A stretch of 64,000 bases of DNA, from NCBI GenBank assembly GCA_019118445.1, contig DWYY01000003.1, forward strand, positions 1 through 64,000. Reading direction: 5' to 3'. Position numbers and translations under genes: made by a program. This document shows, piece by piece, positions 58,079 to 64,000 of this stretch (its first letter is position 1; every line of letters starts with the position of its first letter). The DNA comes from Candidatus Eisenbergiella merdipullorum (lineage in GTDB: Bacteria; Bacillota; Clostridia; Lachnospirales; Lachnospiraceae). The notes below the pieces were generated by a model. It saw only the letters and a list, made by a program, of their open reading frames with translations. It was not told the origin of the DNA and did no database searches.

Positions 58079-58431
58079 GGTCCTGTTCCTTTCTGTTTTT
58101 CAGTATTTTCTCTGACCTTTTCCCTTTGCAGGCTCGTCGGTCTTCCAAAACAGATGGGCATACCGATAAGCATGGCATCTGCAGCATACACCTCTAAGGT
58201 CAAAGCTGTCAAATCGTCTTTCCAATAACAGCGGCAACGCTCCGCATCTTTTCTTTTGCAGGGCATACAGCTTCTGCATCCTGTAAAATTTAGACCAAAG
58301 GCGTACAGAGCTTCATTGATCCCACATATATTGTAGTTTCCATGTAAAAGGGTGTCAACTCCGGCGCTGTCGCCCATTGTATCATCCGGTCCGGCACAGT
58401 CGGGATTTTGTACAGTTTCAGGTACTTTCAC
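58075..58431 (-). pseudogene. truncated NAD(P)H-dependent flavodoxin-family oxidoreductase
   Basis: The centre reads 'LNFTGCRSCMPCKRKDAERC', 'WKDDLTALTLEVYAADAMLIG' and 'MPICFGRPTSLQ', the cysteine motif and flavin segment of Flavodoxin_2-type proteins. The N-terminal phosphate loop and the whole C-terminal half are missing. The reading frame runs 4 bp into the toroid protein gene. It is a decayed fragment. Confidence 0.7.
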
Positions 58432-58460
58432 CCTTTAGAACGTGCGCCCGCTGGGTACAC

Positions 58461-58503
58461 ATAAAAACGTGCAGGTTCTCACTATCGTGATTTCCTGCAC
58501 GTT
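58461..58503 (-). terminator. terminator of the beta-galactosidase gene
   Basis: On the minus strand AACGTGCAGG pairs perfectly with CCTGCACGTT over an 18-base loop, then TTTTATG. It is 21 bp after the stop. Confidence 0.75.
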
Positions 58504-58523
58504 TTCCATTTCTGAAACAATCA

Positions 58524-61493
58524 TCATTTAAGATTCATTTTCTCAAAAGCTGCTGCAGTTCCTTCATCTACTGCAAGCGTAAAGGAGAAGGAAAAGCTTT
58601 CTGTCAGAAGCTCATACGCTTTTTCAGGGTCAGGACCGCAGGATAAACTACCCAAGCCGCGTTGTCTTGCATCCAGATATAAGTATTTTTCGGGTGTATG
58701 AATCAGCTCGTTTTTGTGTCGCGCCACTGTCAGATTTTCCAGGGTAAAATCATGACAAGAAAATGCAAAATCACCTATAGCCACGATACCGATATCGTCA
58801 CCATATATACGTACAAACCGAGTATTCTCATGACTACCGGTCTCTTGAGGAACATCATATAAAAAATTCAAATCTCCAATGTTCACATCATAAAGCCCAA
58901 CTGGCGCAGCATGCTTTCTATCCGGATAAGAATCACCGCTGCCGCGGCCAAACCAGCACGCGCGTTTCATTTCTTTTGGAAGTCTCATACGCATACCAAT
59001 ACGCGGCAGAATTTTGGGCGTATTGCCATAAGGCTTTCCCTCCATGGATATCTGTAAAGATCCATCTGCGTACAACGTATAGACCAAAGTCATCTCAAAG
59101 CCCCAATAAAAACTCTGAGGAAGAAATTTGCCTTTCACTGTTAATGTACAGGTATTATAAGCGTCCGTAATCATCTGATCATAAATCCCAAATCTAAGAT
59201 CATATACCAATGCCTCTTTCCACTCGCCCATGTGACGCGGAAAAAGTCCATCGATACCATCATTATCAGTGGGAGCTCTCCAGAAATTAGGGCGAAGCGG
59301 TTCGGTAATCAGCTCTTTTCCTTTTATACAGTAACGAGTCAGCAGACCTTGTTCAAATTCTACAATCGCATTTTCAGAACGCATACAGACATTATAGTTT
59401 TCGTCCGCTTCTGCTGTATGAACAAAAGCGGCAGGAGTTTCTTTTACTTTTTTTGAACGCCCCAGTAAAAACTGTTTATACGCCAACTGTTTTCCTTCTT
59501 TACTAAAAATAAAATCAGCACGAAAATCTCCCAGATATCCTTCTGTAGAAAAATTAATTTCAAAAAAAACATCTTCTCTGGGGCCAATTCCGGTCAATGT
59601 ACAATTTCCGGTACGAATTACATCATTGCTCGCATAAATGGTCCACTCCATTTCCACATCGTCCAAGGGAAGAAAATCATAGGTATTATATACTCGGACA
59701 CCATTTCCTTCCCTGGAAATCCGGATCGGAGCGGAAACTTCACGCAGTTCGCCCCAAACTGGTTTAGCTGTTCCATCGCTGGTATGATAACCATCCAGGG
59801 AGAAATTCGACCAATGATATGTATCTCCAAAATCACCACCATACAAATAGCGTTCTTTTCCATTAGCATCAAGATCTGAGAATCCATGGCTTCTATACTC
59901 CCAAACATAACCCCCACAGATATAGTCATGGGTATAAACAAAATTCCAGATATCCTCAAGACCACCTGGACTGTTGCCCATAGCATGTGCATACTCCAAC
60001 ATCAATACGGGCAGTCCTTCAGGAATAAAGTCCTCCAAAGTGGACATAGGCATATAACCTGTAAAGCGAAAATCTTCTGTAAGACTGCGGCTATAAGAGG
60101 AATATCGCAACGGTTTAACAACAGTCTGACTCCGGAGCCACTGAGCACATTTGTCAATATTTTGGCCAATACCACATTCGTTTCCTATGGACCAGATATT
60201 GATACAGGTTTCATTTTTATCCTGATGATACATTCTGGAAACTCGATCCAGGTAAGCATCATACCAGTCGTCCATCTTTGAAATCCAGCCCTCGTCCCCA
60301 TGGGTGTGGGCCCCATGAGTCTCCAGATCAGCTTCATCCATGACGTAAATGCCAAGTTCAGAGGCAATCTCATAGAATACAGGCTGATTTGTGTAATGAG
60401 AACAGCGGATTGCATTCAGATTACAGGCTTTGATATCTTCCAATTCAGCGCGAATCTGCTGGGGGGTAATTGCTTGACCGGTCCATGGATTGTTTTCATG
60501 CCGATTAACACCCTTTATGCGGATGGGTTTACCGTTTAATAACAGATATCGACCCTCCACGCTGGAAAAACGAATGCCAACTTTCTTAGTATGAATTTCA
60601 CTGACTATCTCTTCTCTGGAAAGGGTCAATACCAACTCATACAAATAGGGGGTTTCCGCTGTCCAAAGCTGGGGATTTTCTACTTTTAATGAGAATATTG
60701 TCTCTGAGGTTGCAGATTTTGTCTGACGGCAAAGTTCCTCCCCGGTCGCACTATAAAGAGCAGCTTCCAAACATGCTTTCTCATCTTGCACATGGCAATT
60801 ACAGGTCAGCTCAAATCCATTCTCCACTGGCAAAACAGTGTAATCCCAAAGGGAATCTTTTCCCAATAAGAGAATGGTCACATCACGAAAAATACCGCTG
60901 GCGAGCAGCATGTCCTGATTTTCCAGATAAGAGCCATCACTGTAAGTATGTACCTGCACTGCCAACAGGTTGTTCCCAGTGTACAGGTATTGTGTGATAT
61001 CAAATTCTGCGGACAGACGACTTCCTTTGGAAAAACCCACATAATTTCCATTGATATAGACAAAATACGCATTATTCACACCATTAAAACGCAAGATTGC
61101 CCGATGTGGGACTTTTCCCAAATAAAAATGTCGGCGATACAGACCTATGGGATTTATGGTGTGGATATAAGGAGGATCTAACGGGAACGGATATACCACA
61201 TTCGGATATAGACAAGTTCCATAACCATGATATTGCCACATGGAAGGAACGGGAAGGATATCCCATTTACTATCATCATATTCGGGCAGATCAAAAGAAG
61301 CGTATTCCTCTGAGATTTTCCCATCGTCCAGATAATGAAAATTCCAGTCTCCATTCAATGAAATGATCATCGCAGAGTCTGTCTGATTCACATGGGTTAC
61401 GCCACGCTTTTTGGCAGGCAAAAGCAGAGAACGGGACGGCAGGCGATTTTCAGATAGTAACTTCTGATTTTCCAGATAATGTCGAAGATTCAT
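58524..61493 (-). CDS. lacZ: beta-galactosidase, GH2 (LacZ type)
   Basis: A 989-residue cytoplasmic glycoside hydrolase with the five-domain LacZ layout. 'NGDWNFHYLDDGK' and 'PSMWQYHGYGTCLYPNVVYPFPLDPPYI' form the jelly-roll entry. 'IKGVNRHENNPWTGQAI' and 'DEADLETHGAH' are in the barrel, the acid/base Glu is in 'NIWSIGNECGIGQN' (~437) and the nucleophile Glu in 'VLMLEYAHAMGNSPGGL' (~498). The small-chain domain ends the protein. It hydrolyses lactose or other beta-galactosides. ATG 61493 follows AGGGAGGTC. Base composition is more AT-rich than most of the window. Its promoter shares a 15-bp motif with the AraC gene upstream. Confidence 0.95.
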   Translation of the reverse strand: MNLRHYLENQKLLSENRLPSRSLLLPAKKRGVTHVNQTDSAMIISLNGDWNFHYLDDGKISEEYASFDLPEYDDSKWDILPVPSMWQYHGYGTCLYPNVVYPFPLDPPYIHTINPIGLYRRHFYLGKVPHRAILRFNGVNNAYFVYINGNYVGFSKGSRLSAEFDITQYLYTGNNLLAVQVHTYSDGSYLENQDMLLASGIFRDVTILLLGKDSLWDYTVLPVENGFELTCNCHVQDEKACLEAALYSATGEELCRQTKSATSETIFSLKVENPQLWTAETPYLYELVLTLSREEIVSEIHTKKVGIRFSSVEGRYLLLNGKPIRIKGVNRHENNPWTGQAITPQQIRAELEDIKACNLNAIRCSHYTNQPVFYEIASELGIYVMDEADLETHGAHTHGDEGWISKMDDWYDAYLDRVSRMYHQDKNETCINIWSIGNECGIGQNIDKCAQWLRSQTVVKPLRYSSYSRSLTEDFRFTGYMPMSTLEDFIPEGLPVLMLEYAHAMGNSPGGLEDIWNFVYTHDYICGGYVWEYRSHGFSDLDANGKERYLYGGDFGDTYHWSNFSLDGYHTSDGTAKPVWGELREVSAPIRISREGNGVRVYNTYDFLPLDDVEMEWTIYASNDVIRTGNCTLTGIGPREDVFFEINFSTEGYLGDFRADFIFSKEGKQLAYKQFLLGRSKKVKETPAAFVHTAEADENYNVCMRSENAIVEFEQGLLTRYCIKGKELITEPLRPNFWRAPTDNDGIDGLFPRHMGEWKEALVYDLRFGIYDQMITDAYNTCTLTVKGKFLPQSFYWGFEMTLVYTLYADGSLQISMEGKPYGNTPKILPRIGMRMRLPKEMKRACWFGRGSGDSYPDRKHAAPVGLYDVNIGDLNFLYDVPQETGSHENTRFVRIYGDDIGIVAIGDFAFSCHDFTLENLTVARHKNELIHTPEKYLYLDARQRGLGSLSCGPDPEKAYELLTESFSFSFTLAVDEGTAAAFEKMNLK

Positions 61494-61558
61494 AAAAGAC
61501 CTCCCTATGTTTAAAAATATTTTTGATATCCTTCTCGTACCAACAGGAATTTGCCTGG

Positions 61559-61587
61559 ATTATAAGATTATCATAACCACAAAACAA
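61559..61587 (-). promoter_or_regulatory. lacZ promoter
   Basis: Minus strand: TTGTTT (61582-61587), 17-bp spacer, TATAAT (61559-61564). Confidence 0.6.
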
Positions 61588-61598
61588 GAAACAATTTT

Positions 61599-61613
61599 TG
61601 AGCATTCAACAAG
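61599..61613 (-). promoter_or_regulatory. candidate AraC-type activator site upstream of lacZ
   Basis: Minus strand CTTGTTGAATGCTCA, 11 bp upstream of the lacZ -35. The same 15-mer with one change occurs at the promoter of the AraC regulator gene (63925-63939). Confidence 0.5.
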
Positions 61614-61671
61614 AAAAATGTATGCTACATTTTCCTGGTGAAAACGCATCTGACAACCATCACCAGATACA

Positions 61672-63861
61672 CTATCCACACTCCCTTTGCCGAAATTCGG
61701 ACGGAGTTAGTCCAGTTTCCTGTTTGAATTTTCTACGAAAGCTGGAAGTATTGATATAACCAACAGCGGCTCCAATTTCATCAATAGAAAGATCGGTCTG
61801 CTTCAGAAGTTCTTTAGCTTTTTCCAAGCGCAGTGTCCAGACATAATCCGCGAAATTCTGGTTCAGCTTCTTTTTGACCAGATTACTTGCATAGGTAAAA
61901 CTGATATGGAGCTTTTCAGCCAATTCATAAATGGAAAAATTAGGCTGACAGTAGGATTCTTCAATAAGCTGTCTTATCCTGGCTGAAGTGATATGGACAT
62001 TGGCTTTTTGCTGGCAGATATCCAGAAGCCTATAAATATTGGACTCTATAGCTTCTGCTTTTTCCGTATAAGAACAGCTCCGGCAAAAAAATAAGGTTTC
62101 ATGGTAAAGATCCTCATAAGCTTCTGGGGCAATTTTAGTCTGGATCATATAACCAATGATAGACGTAGTTAGATCCACCAAAATACTTCTTACATAAAAA
62201 TCCGGTAGAGGATTTTCTTTCTGCACAGCGTCATCAATAATATAGCGAATTTCCTTCAGCACATTTTTAGTTTCATCAAAATTCATGCTCTGCAGCATTT
62301 TGTTCAATTGCTCCAATTGCTCATGTGGATATGTGAAGGAGGTTTTTGCCGGAGGTAGATCCAGATAATCAACAACCGGGATTTCCGGCCATAAGCTGCT
62401 TGCATGTATTGCTCTTTCACACAGAGCAGGAATGTCCAGTGGGGATTTACTCCCATCACTCATGGCGGAAAAGCATCCTTGTTTTCGATAGAAATCATGT
62501 AACAGTTCCCAAAGGACTTTCTTCTTATTTGGTTCCGAACCGATAAAATTGATCAAGAACAGAGCGCTGTCAGCATTCCTTTTAAGGATAATGCAGGAAT
62601 CTTTGTCCGACAATGCCTCTTGAAAGGCGCTTTGGAGCAGAAGATAAGGAATCTCCCCCTGAGGAGTTTTCATCTGTATAGCAAATATTTCTTTGGGAAA
62701 CTCTAAATCAAAGAGTCGGTCAATGTTCGGCAAAGCACCTTGTATATCGAAGTAATTGGGCTCAATAGCGGAGTCCAAAAGTGATTTTTTTACAAAAAGC
62801 TGATATTTTTTAAGTTTTTTCTCTAACAGATGATTCTGCTCTACGACATTGGTAAAAACATCATTTAACTGCTCCAAATACTCCTGACGGTAGGTTGAGT
62901 TATGTATGATTTTTTTAGTCAGCCTGCGCAGAGGAAGATAGGTAATCTTCATAGCAAGAAGAACCAAAAGAAAGCCTGCACAGCTCAAAAGAATAAGCAA
63001 CAGGTAAGAACTGGCATAAGCATAGTCCAACTGACGCTTCAAAGAGGCATTGGATATAAGGGAGACGACTGAAAATCCCCCGGGAATTCCAGTATTTATA
63101 CATATGGAAGAATCAGAATCAATATTGAAGATTCCTGTTTCCAGTGAGAAAGATTCCAGATAAGGGGCTAACTGTTCCGCGTTGACTCCCGTGACAATCT
63201 GCCGGTTACTGTCGATCAGGACCATAGCAGGATTTATGTCAGAAATATTTTTTTTCAGAGATCTCATAATTTCGTTTTTATCAATAAAGAAAAAGATCAT
63301 ATAGTCCAGCGTAGAACTTTGTGCAGGGAAATAAATCAGGTAATTTTCATTTGATAAAAAAATTAATTGTCCGCTAGACATGCCCAAATAAGGCTGCGGA
63401 TCAAAGTCAAGAAAATCTTGGTAATTACCGGCGTTCGTAATGCGAAAAATATTGTCTCTGTAGGAAATTATATTCTTTGTGCTACAGATCGTTTCCGTAT
63501 TATTTTTAACTGTAAAACAGATATCGCTGATCATTTTATTGGCACTAATATATTTCTGTAACTCCTGATGTGTTTCATACGTTTGCCACCCACTTGCATT
63601 ATAACGGTAACGGATCAGCTTGACGTTTGACTGCAGGGAGGAATTGATATGCTCCAGAAATATCAGATCGTCGGTCAGTTCAACAGTCAGATTTTCCAAT
63701 TGTGACATAGACTGTTCACTGAGCTGATTCAGATAACGCCTGGACAGATTATATCTGATGATAAAGAAAAAACCCAGAATCAATACAGAGAATATGATAA
63801 AATAGGACATGAAATATTTCAAATAGGTTGGAATTGATTTTTGTTTTTTAAAATTAATCAT
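61672..63861 (-). CDS. membrane-bound AraC-family sensor-regulator, likely lacZ activator
   Basis: A 729-residue sensor-regulator. I start it at ATG 63861 (MINFKKQKSIPTYL) behind GGGAGG; the tracked ORF is 29 codons longer. Helices at ~15-37 and ~290-312 flank an extracellular Cache-like domain. The C-terminal HTHs are 'SIYELAEKLHISFTYASNLVKKKLN' and 'SIDEIGAAVGYINTSSFRRKFKQETG'. It precedes lacZ on the same strand, 178 bp away, with separate promoters that share a motif. It probably senses an extracellular galactoside-linked signal and activates lacZ. Confidence 0.9.
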   Translation of the reverse strand: MINFKKQKSIPTYLKYFMSYFIIFSVLILGFFFIIRYNLSRRYLNQLSEQSMSQLENLTVELTDDLIFLEHINSSLQSNVKLIRYRYNASGWQTYETHQELQKYISANKMISDICFTVKNNTETICSTKNIISYRDNIFRITNAGNYQDFLDFDPQPYLGMSSGQLIFLSNENYLIYFPAQSSTLDYMIFFFIDKNEIMRSLKKNISDINPAMVLIDSNRQIVTGVNAEQLAPYLESFSLETGIFNIDSDSSICINTGIPGGFSVVSLISNASLKRQLDYAYASSYLLLILLSCAGFLLVLLAMKITYLPLRRLTKKIIHNSTYRQEYLEQLNDVFTNVVEQNHLLEKKLKKYQLFVKKSLLDSAIEPNYFDIQGALPNIDRLFDLEFPKEIFAIQMKTPQGEIPYLLLQSAFQEALSDKDSCIILKRNADSALFLINFIGSEPNKKKVLWELLHDFYRKQGCFSAMSDGSKSPLDIPALCERAIHASSLWPEIPVVDYLDLPPAKTSFTYPHEQLEQLNKMLQSMNFDETKNVLKEIRYIIDDAVQKENPLPDFYVRSILVDLTTSIIGYMIQTKIAPEAYEDLYHETLFFCRSCSYTEKAEAIESNIYRLLDICQQKANVHITSARIRQLIEESYCQPNFSIYELAEKLHISFTYASNLVKKKLNQNFADYVWTLRLEKAKELLKQTDLSIDEIGAAVGYINTSSFRRKFKQETGLTPSEFRQRECG

Positions 63862-63909
63862 CCTAATGCCTCCCAATCCATACTTCGGTGTCTCTCTTAC
63901 TATAAAACT

Positions 63910-63938
63910 ATTATAAAAGAATCCTGAGCATTGAACAA
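63910..63938 (-). promoter_or_regulatory. promoter of the third AraC sensor-regulator gene
   Basis: Minus strand: TTGTTC (63933-63938), 17-bp spacer, TATAAT (63910-63915). The -35 lies within CTTGTTCAATGCTCA (63925-63939), the motif shared with lacZ, so the regulator may repress itself there. Confidence 0.6.
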
Positions 63939-63942
63939 GCAA

Positions 63943-64000
63943 CAGCAATCACACAATATTTTCGCTTTCTTCGAGATGCGAAAATATTGTGTGATTGCTG
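63943..64000. repeat. perfect 23-bp inverted repeat at the window's right edge
   Basis: CAGCAATCACACAATATT.. (63943-63965) pairs perfectly with ..AATATTGTGTGATTGCTG (63978-64000) around a 12-base loop. The repeat reaches the last base and may be longer. It may be a large bidirectional terminator or the end of a small mobile element. Confidence 0.8.

Noticed and set aside
63943-64000. CRISPR repeat pair or IS terminal repeat
   Set aside because: Only one hairpin is present, with no spacer periodicity and no transposase in the window; its nature stays open.

Overview
Organism. The window reads as chromosomal DNA of an anaerobic, gut-type Clostridia, most likely a Lachnospiraceae member. The pointers are strong AGGAGG ribosome sites, reverse rubrerythrin and superoxide reductase behind a PerR-like regulator, a CD3324-family small HTH protein, two LplABC-type sugar uptake systems with membrane-bound AraC regulators, and Rpn/AAA-PDDEXK accessory-gene debris. 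Most of the window is moderately GC-rich; the last ~5.5 kb (lacZ and its regulator) is visibly more AT-rich. No rRNA, tRNA, CRISPR array or intact transposon was seen. Layout. 1-4.5 kb: tail of an Rpn-type nuclease, a small CD3324-family HTH gene, and a heterodimeric ABC exporter pair. 4.5-9.5 kb: a minus-strand operon with an MFS permease, an RluA-type pseudouridine synthase, an O-antigen-ligase-like membrane protein and an AI-2E-family permease. 9.6-17.7 kb: a six-gene minus-strand operon, response regulator > histidine kinase > MoxR ATPase > DUF58 > membrane transglutaminase > amidase-domain lipoprotein, which looks like a signal-controlled envelope system. 17.9-24.1 kb: a flavodoxin, then a decayed accessory patch. 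LysR and its divergently expressed targets (flavodoxin-family reductase, aldo/keto reductase, truncated hexapeptide acetyltransferase, frameshifted lipoprotein-anchored aldo/keto reductase) lie between two remnants of an AAA-ATPase/PDDEXK gene. 24.1-28.0 kb: a GNAT/response-regulator/kinase operon divergent from perR > reverse rubrerythrin > superoxide reductase. 28.1-34.1 kb: first sugar ABC system with its AraC sensor-regulator. 34.4-38.4 kb: cysD > cysNC > sulfotransferase, a complete PAPS-making and PAPS-using operon with no sulfate-reduction genes. 38.5-45.2 kb: single genes (FAD oxidoreductase, adenosylhomocysteinase, an unknown protein, a Schlafen/AlbA-type regulator, GNAT, XRE-methyltransferase fusion). 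45.3-54.1 kb: second sugar ABC system, with its AraC regulator and a 971-residue FAD protein downstream. 54.4-58.4 kb: sucrose phosphorylase, a LacI remnant, a toroid-fold lyase-like protein and a flavodoxin remnant. 58.5-63.9 kb: GH2 beta-galactosidase and a third AraC sensor-regulator whose promoters share a 15-bp motif. How the genes work together. The dominant theme is carbohydrate capture and use under membrane AraC sensors. Neither transport system carries its own ATPase, so a shared MsmK-type ATPase elsewhere is expected. A second theme is redox and oxidative-stress handling. The most distinctive unit is the dedicated sulfonation operon. The aldo/keto-reductase patch and the two-component MoxR/transglutaminase operon are next in interest.
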